Shown in pieces: positions 26,720-39,831 of a stretch of DNA of 64,000 nt (its first letter is position 1; each line of letters opens with the position of its first letter). Origin of the DNA: Strigamia acuminata (Eukaryota > Arthropoda > Chilopoda > Geophilomorpha > Linotaeniidae); NCBI GenBank assembly GCA_949358305.1, contig OX442315.1:20548427-20612426 (forward strand). Direction: 5' to 3'. The translations under genes and the position numbers were made by a program. The notes under the pieces are model-generated. The model was not told the origin of the DNA and searched no databases. It saw only the letters and a program-made list of their open reading frames with translations.

Positions 26720-27672
26720 TCAAGACACATTTGCTTGTATAGATGCTTCGGCGATAACTTTAGCCACTTTACGACTTTCCTTCACGAATGTTTTCGGGCA
26801 CTGCATTTCAGACCAGCTGATTGGAATCATACGAATTCCTGGAAATAATGTATAGGTGTTAAAAGCATATTTTCAACTTTTTTTTTTTTTTTACAAATTA
26901 CCTGATTCACTTAGTGCAATGACAACACCCAATTCATTTTCCGCTGTTGATAACAAGTAGGAACGGGATTCACCAATTGATAACTAAAATATGTTTTTTT
27001 TTAAAAAATATAACAGAAGTTATCATCATTTAAAAAAATAATTCATACAACTCTCGCTAGAACTATATCGCCAGGCCGGAAACAATTCTGCATCTTCACT
27101 GAATCTCTTTCCGTTGAACGGACATCTTCTTTTCTGTTTAAAAAATAATAATAATGGTTACAATTAATTTATGATCTTTAGTATACTATTTCATTTAATT
27201 ACCTAATCATAGCCCTAAACGGTTCTCTTAACATCGTTTCTTTAACACAGAGTATTGAACATTTACAAAACCGTGGATTTACATTCAGAATTCTTACGGT
27301 GACAATATTGCTAACCGACGGTACAATATTTCTTTCGTTTTTCCGTCTAACTTCAATTAAGGTTTGCTGAAAAAAAAATTAAAAAATTGAAATTACAAAT
27401 TGAAGTCAAATTTTTCCTTCAGCACTTCAATGGAAAATATCATTACCTGTTCAAGTTCAGTTTGATGTAAATAACCTACTACACTTGCTACAATTTCTCC
27501 GTTTTGGACGTAAGTGCCTTGTCCACTTTGGTGTCTGTCATCTAAGCTGCAAATTATATGACCTGCAAAAGTTTACTTTCATAAGAATCAGTAAAATTAA
27601 CAAAAGTAATTTATGCTAACCAGGAATTACTACTTCGCCGTCCTTCATATTAACGGCATGGGCAGTCGCCAT
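26720..27672 (-). CDS. EXOSC1: Exosome complex component CSL4
   Basis: Six short exons. Family features in order: [15 protein letters not shown] and [15 protein letters not shown] (N-terminal domain), an S1-like core with [14 protein letters not shown] and [13 protein letters not shown], then [32 protein letters not shown] and [17 protein letters not shown]4 is a cap subunit of the RNA exosome. The start at 27672 ([14 protein letters not shown]) is chosen by comparison with the short N-terminus of the family; an in-frame ATG lies 23 codons upstream. It ends with TGA at 26720. DNA upstream of this gene recurs at 30690 and 46505. Confidence 0.9.
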
Positions 27673-28244
27673 ATTGTTGATCAATGTGGATATTTCTATC
27701 CTACCACCATCTAGCGACAAAATGTTACATGAAACAATCATTTATCCATATGAAAAAGTTTTTACACTAAAAAAGAAATCTTTTGAAAAAAAAAGAATGA
27801 AGCACAAATTAAATGCAAAAAATTAAATTTGGCAATCATTTTACACATTTTACACACTTCCGACTCGCGAAATGTAACTCAACTATTAAAATCCTGTTTT
27901 TAAAACAGGATTAACAAAAAAACAAGTTTAAGTTGTGCATTAATGCATAATAGTGTACAAAAACCATTTTAAAAAATTATTCAACTGTTTAATTACAGTT
28001 TTAATATTGTAATAAATAAATAAATAAATAAATAGATAGATAGACACAGTAAATAAATTTAAATTACTAATGGTGTTGAAGTACCGGTACTTCTTTCCTC
28101 AGAATGCAAATCAATAATTTGATAAAACAAACGTATTTAATTCAAAGAAGAAATATACAATAACTGATAAAACAATTTACATAGAAAATAATTTATTCAT
28201 ATTTCACAATATAGATATATACATACATATAACAAATATATTTA
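27673..28244. repeat. EXOSC1 upstream / AST downstream spacer, member of a triplicated block
   Basis: The part 27815-27900 is similar to 30690-30780, and 27900-28140 is similar to 46505-46700 plus about 47310-47360. A (TAAA/GATA)n run sits at 28010-28045. No exon. Confidence 0.7.
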
Positions 28245-30342
<2,098 letters not shown>

Positions 30343-30775
30343 TTCGTTTCGAAAATGTATATATGCGATTGATCTACAAAATGTAATTAACTTTTATGTT
30401 TATCATTTATTTAATTGTTTCAGCGGAACTTACATTACAAGTCGATTCTTTAACAAACTTCCAACTAATTCTATTCATTTTTACTACATACTTTTCGTGG
30501 GTTATAAAACAACCCTCGAAAATTATATAGTAAAAAATCGTTTCTCATTCGAAGACGGCGGCGTTTCTTTCCAGTCAATACAAAAGTGCCACCTCGTGTT
30601 AAAAAGTCGCTTTTCGTGTGTGATTTTTTTACAAACTGTATTTAAAACTTTCGTGTGAAAAATATATTGATTTCAAAATTATAAAGCAGCAAAAAAAATG
30701 CAAACAATTAAACATTTGCAATCATTTCACACATTTTCAGTTGGTCGCGACTCACAAACGTAGCTCTCAGCTATT
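30343..30775. repeat. Duplicated MIC60 promoter joined to EXOSC1-upstream DNA
   Basis: 30343-30640 matches 26264-26540 (MIC60 upstream). From about 30690 the match switches to 27815-27900 (upstream of EXOSC1). The EXOSC1 gene itself is missing from this copy. The segment should supply the promoter of the fused gene. Confidence 0.7.
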
Positions 30776-30776
30776 A

Positions 30777-30977
<201 letters not shown>

Positions 30978-31339
30978 TTAGCCAATCACAGAGCGAGTTG
31001 GCTAAAACGTCATATTGTGGCCCGCCAGACCGTGCACGCCATACAACAGCATACAACAGCAACACAAAAAACATTCGAATTTAGTTTTATTGAGTTTTTT
31101 GATGTTTAATTGACATTTATTGATGTTTTTTGGACTTTTTTGATGTTTTAATGATTTTTTTTTTGTTTTATTGATTTTTTATTGCTTTTTTTCAATAACC
31201 AAGGCGAGTTACGCCGTCCAATGTAAGTTTTATCCTCAATTTGCAAACTGAAGGAAAGAGATTTATATTTTTAATACCGCAAAGGCTCTCATTGAGCACG
31301 GGAAGCTAATTGAACGCGGTATCCTTTACAATGCGGGCC

Positions 31340-31560
31340 TAAATTGACTGAAACGACTAAATTCAATGTGTAAATTGATCAGAACGTCTAAAATAAATAT
31401 CTAAATTGATCAAGAACAGTAAAATAAATGTGTAAATTGATCAAGAACAGTAAAAGAAATGTGTAAATTGATAAAGAACACTAAAATAAATGTCTAAATT
31501 GATCAAGAACACTAAAATTAATTTTTAAATTGACCGTACCGATTGAATTCAATATGTAAA
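31340..31560. repeat. Minisatellite, unit of about 32 bp, six copies
   Basis: Tandem units of the form taaattgatcaagaacactaa plus about 11 bases, increasingly diverged at the ends. It lies inside the 2.94-kb insertion. Confidence 0.75.
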
Positions 31561-32003
31561 TTGCGAAGGAAATCTGTTTTCTATTGCTGGGTGTTCTGTT
31601 GGAGCATTTACGGTACATATATTTATTTGTTTATTTATTTATTTATTTATCTATTTAATAAGAAGAAAAAAAACTAATATGTTGAGAATTTGGGTCAGAA
31701 GTAATGACAGCTTAGCGGCCCAAAATTCATGTAGATAAAACCATAAATAATAGATATATATCTCAGTTTAGAATTAGCTACTTGTATCCAGGTACATCGA
31801 TTACAAATCATTTTTTTTTTCAAATACTCATTTCCGACATTTTATTTCATTTCCCGATTCGAAACGATTGAAGGAATGGCGCAAAATCCGAGACGAAGCT
31901 GCGAAGCGAGATCACCGCAAAATTAATAGTTAGAATTAGAAATAATATTTAATAATTAAATAAGTAAAGAAATAATAATAAATATATTATAATAAATGCA
32001 TGT

Positions 32004-33195
32004 TTTTAATTTCAAGAAAATTAAATATTTCCACTTAATACAGCTGATGTCAGTCTTTGCTGTAATTCAGCTTTTTTACCAGATGTAGGTAGGTGGCGAG
32101 CTTTCAACTCCCGTTTTAGTTCCATAACCTATAAGAAGAGAAAAAATATATTGATAAACATATTACAATCAATGCTAATTACAATGTGTGATTACTTTAA
32201 GACTTTGAAGAGTTTGAAGTGACATATCTCCTTGGATTGCTGCTGTTGGTTCAGTGTTTGTGACTTCTATCATCTGATGTTGTATTGGTTGACTGCTGTT
32301 AACTTGGGAATTTGCAAACTGTTTTCTTTTTCTTTCGGCTCTTTTTTCACGTTGCATTTTTTGAAGAGTGGTGTTTATGTGGCGAATTCGAATGAAAGTT
32401 CGGGTTCTGACGTATATTTTGATGGCTTGCTTGTGTATATTTGGATATTTCCCTTCTAGTTGGTCACGTAAAGTTGCCATTACGTTGTAGCAGTGATTGA
32501 CGCATTTTCCATGGAATACTGTGAAATAAAATAAATTATTAAAAATTAAGCCAAGAAATAAAAATAATGAAGAGTTTCCTGCATAAAATTCATTACTGAT
32601 TAAAATTCTGAAAAAATACACAGTAATCTGTTGCATGCCCTGCTATTATTACGGTCAACTAATTTCCATTTATCAAGTCATTTATCAATTGAATTTATAA
32701 GCATCTAAAACGGGCTTTGCGTATAATAATAATAACAAATAAATAAATAAAAAATAAAAATCATTCAATATACAGTATATGCTTTTAAAAAATGATAAAA
32801 ATGATGAAAATGATATAAAATACCTTTAACTTGAGAAATTTCCTTTTTTTAAATTATTTTTTTTTAAGTTTATACAAAAAAATTACCTTTAGAAGTCACT
32901 AACTGTATTTCTTATTACAACGAATATAACAAAGTCTAATGATTGTCTGTGTTTTATTACTTTTTTGCCATGTTTTTTGCTAGTTTTAATGTTCTAATTA
33001 TGAGTGCATACTTCGTTGAATTGATACCAAATAAAAAAGAGAAGAACTGATCGAGTTTCATGGTAAAAAATATACATATATCCTACACATTAGTCTCTCT
33101 TTTATTTGGATAAAAAAGAAAAAAAAAATTGATTGAAAGCTTACCTTCTGTCTTTTACTTCTTCTGTAGTTTGCACCACACTGCGTATCTTCTTT
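32004..33195 (-). CDS. SAP-domain protein carried by the 2.94-kb insertion
   Basis: Minus-strand exons: 32018-32129 and about 32184-32517, with a possible further 5' exon near 33145-33205 (TKLKKIRSVVQTTEEVK). The middle exon contains KCVNHCYNVMATLRDQLEGK, then YPNIHKQAIKIYVRTRTFIR and a basic coiled stretch (QKMQREKRAERKRKQ). The last exon is a SAP motif: VMELKRELKARHLPTSGKK followed by AELQQRLTSAVLSGN. SAP domains bind DNA in a helix-extended loop-helix fold. No catalytic transposase motif is seen. The 5' end is unresolved. I infer an accessory or regulatory protein of the element. Confidence 0.55.
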
Positions 33196-33447
33196 AATTT
33201 TGTTTCCTGTCTTCAAAGTGACTTAACCTCTCGAAGGGATCGATGTTTTCGATGTTTTCGACCAATTGATAGCTACATTTGAGGAATTGAAAATAGAAGT
33301 TTAATTTTTTGAAATTTGAGTGCATATTTTTAACAAAACCAATTTTCAACATTCTTACCAATTTTCAACCAATTTTTTACTGATTTTTGCGATAAAATTC
33401 CAATTTTTAGAGATTCTTATCATAAAAGTTTTTATTTTTTGTTCATA

Positions 33448-33725
33448 AGTTGCTTTGTTTACTTACCAAATGTGATTGATGTTACTCAAAACTTCGAAAT
33501 TAATACATCAAATGATCCCAGGATTTCTGATAAGAATTAATCAGACTATTAGTTGTTATAAGTACAAACTTCAAATTTATTTGGTCATTTTTTGTTTACA
33601 TTTTTTGTTTACTTACCAAATGTGATTAATGTTCCTCAAAACTTCTAATCTACTGCATCAAATGATCCCAAGATATCTGATTATAATTAATCAGACTATT
33701 AGTTGTTATAAATACATTCATTATT
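33448..33725. repeat. Direct repeat, two units of about 120 bp
   Basis: 33448-33570 and 33605-33725 both read gtttacttaccaaatgtgatt, then catcaaatgatccca and ttaatcagactattagttg, with scattered differences. Near the right end of the 2.94-kb insertion. Confidence 0.75.
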
Positions 33726-33936
33726 AATTAAAACACTCAAAACTTACACTAGTGCACCAATTGTTTTGCCGCTACGTAGCCTTGTTCTGTTCGCGCCTTT
33801 CTTGGGCCACAATATGACATCATGCGCGCATAATGGCGAAACTGGTTTTTCGACGCGCACCCCCTATTGGTCTTACCTTCTATTATTCTACTTACCTTGC
33901 ATCTTCCTCATTAGCTGAATGCGATCAGGCATAGTT

Positions 33937-34527
33937 TGTCGTAACCTTGATTCCGGTAAATAAACTTAACGCACAATATCTTACAATAATAACCTTTTTA
34001 TTGAACACTGTAATATTACAATAATACTTAACAATGTTGTGGTCTCGGATCCTTGTCGGCGGATACGATTTGTTGCTGCACGGCAGTCTTACACGTGGCT
34101 TCTGGTTGTCTAGGGTTAATGGCGTCCTGGCGAAACACGTGTTCGCAAAACGCTTCGGCGATGGTGAGATATTTCGGTCGTAGTTTTGCTACGACAAATA
34201 TCTTTGGCTTGGTGTTACAGATGACTTGGGCAACTGGCATCGGTCCTCTATCAATCCGTGGTGTTCGGCCTGAAAGGTGAGGTGTGATGCTACTGTTGCT
34301 GCGATATATCTGTAAGTCGCGCTTCCGGTCAAAACACGGGTTTAAATACCCCCTAATGACCGGAAATGACGTATTTGCATAAATTCGGGGAATTATGCAA
34401 AATGGCTGACGTCATCATGTTGATTCCGCAGAAACGGTAAAACTAGTATAGCTAGTTTTCTCGTAATAATCTGACGATTAATTATTGTAAATACTAAAAA
34501 CACTTTTATGACCTCGTGGTCACCACA
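33937..34527 (-). repeat. 3' LTR of the gag-only element
   Basis: TG...CA ends, 591 bp, same as 37827-38417 by eye along the full length. Confidence 0.93.
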
Positions 34528-34953
34528 CGTCCCCTCCTCAGCAATGTCGTTATAAAATAAAAAGATAAATGACATTGCGAAATTTCTCTTTAAAAATGTT
34601 TTTTGACTACATCTTCCTCTCGAGTGACTCCTTGAGGGCACTCATAGAAGGAGGTGGGGTGGTTCTTCTTCTGCCAGTGGTTGAGCCACGGTATTTTAAT
34701 TTTTCGGTGGTGAAGTAGGCTGTGGTGAAATAAGCGATTTTCGTCTGTAATTCCTTAATTTGTTTTTCTAACCAATTGGTGTTTTTCCATTTGGTTTTTA
34801 ATTCATCTTCCGAATCTGAGTCGCTGGTTTCTTTATTATCTAATTCGATTTTTAATTTATCTATTTCTTCCGTAATTATTTCGTTGATTGCTTGGTTAAT
34901 TGTTTCGTTCGTGGTTCTATTCGGGGTTCGGTCTTCCGGGCGTGCAGACAGAT

Positions 34954-37740
34954 TTATTTTTTCTCTGTCTGCTTTAACCAGTTTTTTGTCAATTCTTCAA
35001 ATTTAGCTGTTAGCTTTTCTAACAATGCTTCGTTCTCGGCGGCTTTCTTCTCTTCCTTCCTCTTTTTTCGTTTCGGGCAATCCCTCCTCCAATGTCCCAC
35101 CTCGTTACAATAATTGCAAGGTCTTGTAGTAGAGTTTTCCGTCCGTGTGAATGATCGTTTTGTGAAATCCCTTTTTTCGTAATGCTTGTCACTCTTTGGG
35201 TTGTGATGCTCGGTTTTATTCGCGTCGCCCTCTGAGTTCTGCTCGGAGTCGTCTTCTTCACTTTCTCTCCCGTCTTCGAGGTTAGTTGCGTCGGAGTTCG
35301 TACTGGCTCTGTAAGCTTTTGGAGCCGGTATCGGGTTAGAAGTCGACTTGTCGCTGGGTTTCTTTGGTGGGGCCGCCTCTATGTCTCCGTTTAGGAACGT
35401 TCGCGACCGGATTAATCGCCCTGCGTCGTTATTTCTGGCGTGGATTCGCTGTATGCGAAGTTGGACTAATTTTCTTTCTTCCGGTGTTAGAGCGTCTGTG
35501 TACCGGTCATTTACTTCTTCGTGACGTTTATCGACAAATTTCAACAGTTGTTCGAAGCTGTCGGTTGTTGGAGCGTTCATGTCGCGAAGCACCTTTTTGG
35601 ATGCCTCGTTCAATCCTTTATCAAAAATTAGTCGTTGAGCGTAAGCGTCCAGCGGAGTATACAGTTCATTGAACAGACTTTTAGCTCGCAGAAAATAGGC
35701 TCGTAGCTCTTCTCCGGTCGCCTGCTGCATGAGACTGACTCGTTGTCTAATCTCTTTTTGTGTCTCGCCATATTGCGTATTGAAGGCGACCACAAATTGC
35801 TCCCAATACTTCAAGTTCGCCTCCACATACCATTCTCTCGCCTCTCCTACCAGCATTTCTGGCAGCCCCTTAACTACCATTTCGTCTGGTTCGGCTCCGA
35901 GTCTCGAGATGGTGAGTGCCACCTCATTTAGAAATTTATTTCCTGCCCTCCACGTACCGTCGAATTTCATCAGGCGCAGCTGGGGCCACTTGATGTTTCG
36001 GTCTTTGTTATCTAACGCCCAGCGGTCGGCTGAATATTTTCGGAGTAGGTTTTCATTCTGTTCGTCTCGTTCATCCAAGTCTTGGTTTCGGCCGGTCCGT
36101 GAATCGGCACGTATGTGTTCTTCTATCATTCGTAATCGCTCTTCCAATATGGGGTCGGATTGGCTCTGACTCCCATAACTCGGTGAAATATTTCCGTTTT
36201 GAGGAAGGAATTGGTGGTTTTGCGAAGAATTCTGGTGTTGAGGGGAATTTTGATTGGTTAAATTTGGAGAAGTCGCGGCTAGTTGAGTTCCGGGGGGAAA
36301 GATTCCATTTACGGCTGTTCCGCTCAGGACCCCGTTGTTTTGCTTTATCCGGATGGTTGATTTCCTTTCTCCGTGTAACTGCGAATTAATTCTCGCGGCT
36401 TCTCTTTCGGCGTCGTTAGCGGTCTTGATTTTGGTTTTCGCGGCTTCGTTGGCTGCGTCGACGTTGGCTTTAACCGTCCGTATATCTTCGAGGCTTGGCA
36501 TTGCCAACCTATCTTGTCCCTGTTGATTTCTGACCTGGTTTTTCTGATTAATTAATCGTATCATTTCAGAATTCGGGTCGTTTGGCGTTTGGCTGGTATG
36601 GCCAGCTTTAGCGGCGAAAGATTGTGCGAATGCCCACGATTGTCTCCCGCGATTATTGCGACTGTCTTGCTGAAAAGCTTCCAAGAATTCGTTTTGCACT
36701 TCGACGGGCTCGTCTACGATACTAGCCCATCCTTGGACGTTAATTCCTTTCGAATCGAGCGAATCAGCTTCGCTTTCGTCGTCCGCGTCGGAACTGGTTC
36801 GGGTCGAGTCGTACGAGTCGGTCGTCTGATTATTCGTTTTTTGACGCTTGACGGCCTTCTTTCCTTGTCGGATAGCTCTTTTTTCCGCCCGTTCTCTTGT
36901 CAGCCGGAGTATCATGTCCAATTGGGCCAGCGGATCCCCTTCTTCGTCGTACGGGATTCCCATTAATCGGGCGATTTCGTATGCTTCTCTGCATCTGTTG
37001 ATTTGTGATTTCGAACTGTTGTAGCCGTGCGTGATGGTGACTCGATTACTTTGGTTGTTATCGTACTTGTCGAATAGGCTATACCCGTCTTGACTTTTGT
37101 CTGAATCTTCCTCTACTTCGTCCGTGAAATTAATTTGTTTATTATTAATCGGCGGGTCAGGTTGAGGTTTCGTCGACGTCTTATTAATCGGTGTTTGTCC
37201 GACAGACGTTTTTTCGGCGTGGTTCGGAGTTTTTCCAATCGGTGTATGTCCGACAGACGTTTTTTCGGCGTGGCTCGGAGTTTTTCCAATCGGTGTATGT
37301 CCGACAGACGTTTTTTCAGCGTGGTTCGAAGTTTTTCCAATCGGTGTATGTCCGACAGACGTTTTTGCGGCGTGGTTCGGAGTTTTTCCAATCGGTGTAT
37401 GTCCGACAGACGTTTTTTCGGCGTGGTTCGGAGTTTTTCCAATCGGTGTTTTTCCGACTATATTTTCTTTCGTCGATTCCGGCGGTAATTTATTGGCGTT
37501 GTTTTTATCGATTGGTGTTTTTCCAATCGTATTTCTTTTCGTCGATTCCGGCGGTAATTTATCGGCGTTGTTTTTATCGATTGGTGTTTTTCCAATCGTA
37601 TTTCTTTTCGTCGATTCCGGCGGTAATTTATCTAACGCTGGGCTAGCCAATGCTTCGGCCCTTGCCTTGGCTGATTCCATGGCTTTTCTTCGGGCGCTTG
37701 CGGTCGAAGGGTTTCTGGTCTTTTTGTTGCTTTTCGTCAT
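34954..37740 (-). CDS. Gag polyprotein with CCHC zinc knuckle and N-terminal tandem repeats
   Basis: 928 residues from ATG at 37740 (MTKSNKKTRN); an upstream TTG in frame is not used as the start. The N-terminal fifth is made of tandem repeats: about three units of KLPPESTKRNTIGKTPI type and about five of EKTSVGHTPIGKTPNHA type. The middle has the retrotransposon Gag core with KRLRKY-like region, EAREWYVEANLKYWEQFVVA and ATGEELRAYFLRAKSLF. A zinc knuckle CNYCNEVGHWRRDCPKRKKR sits near residue 880. Gag packages element RNA. The intact frame of almost 2.8 kb fits a recent insertion. Confidence 0.92.
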   Translation of the reverse strand: MTKSNKKTRNPSTASARRKAMESAKARAEALASPALDKLPPESTKRNTIGKTPIDKNNADKLPPESTKRNTIGKTPIDKNNANKLPPESTKENIVGKTPIGKTPNHAEKTSVGHTPIGKTPNHAAKTSVGHTPIGKTSNHAEKTSVGHTPIGKTPSHAEKTSVGHTPIGKTPNHAEKTSVGQTPINKTSTKPQPDPPINNKQINFTDEVEEDSDKSQDGYSLFDKYDNNQSNRVTITHGYNSSKSQINRCREAYEIARLMGIPYDEEGDPLAQLDMILRLTRERAEKRAIRQGKKAVKRQKTNNQTTDSYDSTRTSSDADDESEADSLDSKGINVQGWASIVDEPVEVQNEFLEAFQQDSRNNRGRQSWAFAQSFAAKAGHTSQTPNDPNSEMIRLINQKNQVRNQQGQDRLAMPSLEDIRTVKANVDAANEAAKTKIKTANDAEREAARINSQLHGERKSTIRIKQNNGVLSGTAVNGIFPPGTQLAATSPNLTNQNSPQHQNSSQNHQFLPQNGNISPSYGSQSQSDPILEERLRMIEEHIRADSRTGRNQDLDERDEQNENLLRKYSADRWALDNKDRNIKWPQLRLMKFDGTWRAGNKFLNEVALTISRLGAEPDEMVVKGLPEMLVGEAREWYVEANLKYWEQFVVAFNTQYGETQKEIRQRVSLMQQATGEELRAYFLRAKSLFNELYTPLDAYAQRLIFDKGLNEASKKVLRDMNAPTTDSFEQLLKFVDKRHEEVNDRYTDALTPEERKLVQLRIQRIHARNNDAGRLIRSRTFLNGDIEAAPPKKPSDKSTSNPIPAPKAYRASTNSDATNLEDGRESEEDDSEQNSEGDANKTEHHNPKSDKHYEKRDFTKRSFTRTENSTTRPCNYCNEVGHWRRDCPKRKKRKEEKKAAENEALLEKLTAKFEELTKNWLKQTEKK
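37190..37650 (-). repeat. In-frame tandem repeats in gag
   Basis: Two arrays: about five 57-60-bp units (37190-37445) and three 69-72-bp units (37446-37640). Unit lengths are multiples of three, so the frame is kept. Confidence 0.85.
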
Positions 37741-37806
37741 TTCGATGGTTTGCAAAGTTCAAACCGTAAGATATGTTTATTTAAAATAGTTTGAATGTTC
37801 AAAACT

Positions 37807-37824
37807 ATCCCGGACGGGCCCCCA
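37807..37824 (-). other. Primer-binding site, tRNA-Pro type
   Basis: The minus strand reads TGGGGGCCCGTCCGGGAT, one base from the known tRNA-Pro site (TGGGGGCTCGTCCGGGAT), two bases inside the 5' LTR. Confidence 0.8.
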
Positions 37825-37826
37825 CG

Positions 37827-38417
37827 TGTCGTAACCTTGATTCCGGTAAATAAACTTAACGCACAATATCTTACAATAATAACCTTTTTATTGAACACTG
37901 TAATATTACAATAATACTTAACAATGTTGTGGTCTCGGATCCTTGTCGGCGGATACGATTTGTTGCTGCACGGCAGTCTTACACGTGGCTTCTGGTTGTC
38001 TAGGGTTAATGGCGTCCTGGCGAAACACGTGTTCGCAAAACGCTTCGGCGATGGTGAGATATTTCGGTCGTAGTTTTGCTACGACAAATATCTTTGGCTT
38101 GGTGTTACAGATGACTTGGGCAACTGGCATCGGTCCTCTATCAATCCGTGGTGTTCGGCCTGAAAGGTGAGGTGTGATGCTACTGTTGCTGCGATATATC
38201 TGTAAGTCGCGCTTCCGGTCAAAACACGGGTTTAAATACCCCCTAATGACCGGAAATGACGTATTTGCATAAATTCGGGGAATTATGCAAAATGGCTGAC
38301 GTCATCATGTTGATTCCGCAGAAACGGTAAAACTAGTATAGCTAGTTTTCTCGTAATAATCTGACGATTAATTATTGTAAATACTAAAAACACTTTTATG
38401 ACCTCGTGGTCACCACA
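37827..38417 (-). repeat. 5' LTR of the gag-only element
   Basis: 591 bp, apparently identical to the 3' LTR. It should carry the element's promoter on the minus strand. Confidence 0.93.
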
Positions 38418-38640
38418 AGTTCTTATACATTGTTTCCTAAATTTCAAAATAAAATTTAAACCACGAAAATGTCTTATTTTTAACGTACCATTCCTCCAAT
38501 AAATTTGGATTACTGAGTATCGTTGAAGTGTCAACTGCGATTTGACAGCAGGAATTACGAGCACATCGTTCGTCTAATAATTGCAAAAAAATAAAATTAT
38601 TTTTTCAATAACCTAATATATTCTTTCTTGCTTTTTAAAG

Positions 38641-39831
38641 GCTTTTATTTAACTTGACTTGAACATTTGTGTGTGTGTTTCAACTTCCGGTTTGTCTAAA
38701 TTTGGGTGTTTTTTCCAAAAATCAATTCAGCATAACAAAAAATTAAAATTTGGGCTTCGTAGCGCCCTAGAAGAGTTCATTCTACACATTATAATAAAAG
38801 AAATGAAAAAAAAGAATCATTTTTAAGCGTAGTGGACAGGAAATACGAATGCTGAAAACTCTGATTTACGGCAAACGGTAAGCGGGGCGCCACCTGGCGG
38901 AACCCATGTTTTTTAATGGATGCCAAAATGTTAGCCCGATACGAATTTTGATGTTTTCGGTACTAAAAAGAGATTTAAAAATTCTGAAACCAGTCTCATT
39001 CGATTGGAAATTGCATTCTGCACAAGCCTGTATATTTTTTCTTTTGATTCTATGTAGTTTTTTATTCTGTGTATTTTCCTCATAATTTTGTGTATTAATT
39101 CATTCTCTAGTTCAGTTGTGTATTGAATTTGATGCTGTTTTCAGGTTCCAGTAGACTTGTGCGAAGATTTTGAAAGTATCTTGTTTTGGGATTAAAATTC
39201 TGGTTTGGGAATTTTAATTCAAACGTTTCTATTGTAGTTTTACCTGCTGATTTCATTTCTGATGTTATTTTAATAATTTGATGACCCTAAATGTCGGAAA
39301 TTTGAATTTGACCATAAAAAAACCAAAAATATGAAAAATGAACCGATTAGAATATTTAAAATGTTTCCTGTGCAGAATTTGCCGCTCTTTCAAAGGGTGC
39401 CAACAATTTTTTGATCTTAACTTTAGTTTTTTTTTTATTTGCTAAAAAACGATCTGTCAATTGCCAAATCTTTATTCTGGATTCCAATTTCGCAGGGATA
39501 CAGCATAAAAGCCTTTTTCAAAAACGTAGTTTTTTTGTTTTACTTGTTCTCACTGTAAAGACCAAGTCGGAGAAACTTTGCCAACGAGCCTCGCCGACAC
39601 TTTAAAAAAATCTGCCTCTTTTGACTCAAAATCCTTCGCAAAAGCATCGAAAGGTGATAGTTAAACAACTCGTTAAAAATTAGAATTGAACACAAATAGT
39701 TGATCGATATTACATTACCCGATATGGAAATTGAACTCCAACTAGACGTCTTTGACTGTATTTTGACTGATAATCGAAATCGGTAACCCCAGTTATTTAA
39801 GAAACACCCTATCACATCAACTGGTAGTTGA
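38641..39831. other. No gene seen
   Basis: AT-rich stretch after the AST pseudogene; a GC-richer patch near 38870-38910. No exon, inverted repeat or RNA gene that I can support. Confidence 0.5.

Larger units (their letters stand above)
33937..38417 (-). mobile_element. Complete gag-only LTR retrotransposon, 4481 bp, very young
   Basis: Two 591-bp LTRs (33937-34527 and 37827-38417) look identical base for base. They start TGTGGTGACC and end ACGACA on the minus strand. The 4-bp target duplication agtt (33933-33936 and 38418-38421) matches the single agtt at the same spot in the intact AST copy (47806). Internal parts: tRNA-Pro-type primer site 37807-37824, gag 34954-37740, and a purine-rich tract before the 3' LTR (34528-34540, gaggaggggac on the minus strand). 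There is no room for pol (about 425 bp after gag), so it must borrow reverse transcriptase and integrase. Primer type, 4-bp duplication and CCHC Gag suggest the Ty3/gypsy group. Confidence 0.92.

Noticed and set aside
34053-34280. Same 75-codon frame in both LTRs (also 37943-38170)
   Set aside because: Antisense to the element within the LTR; identity reflects LTR duplication, not a conserved gene.
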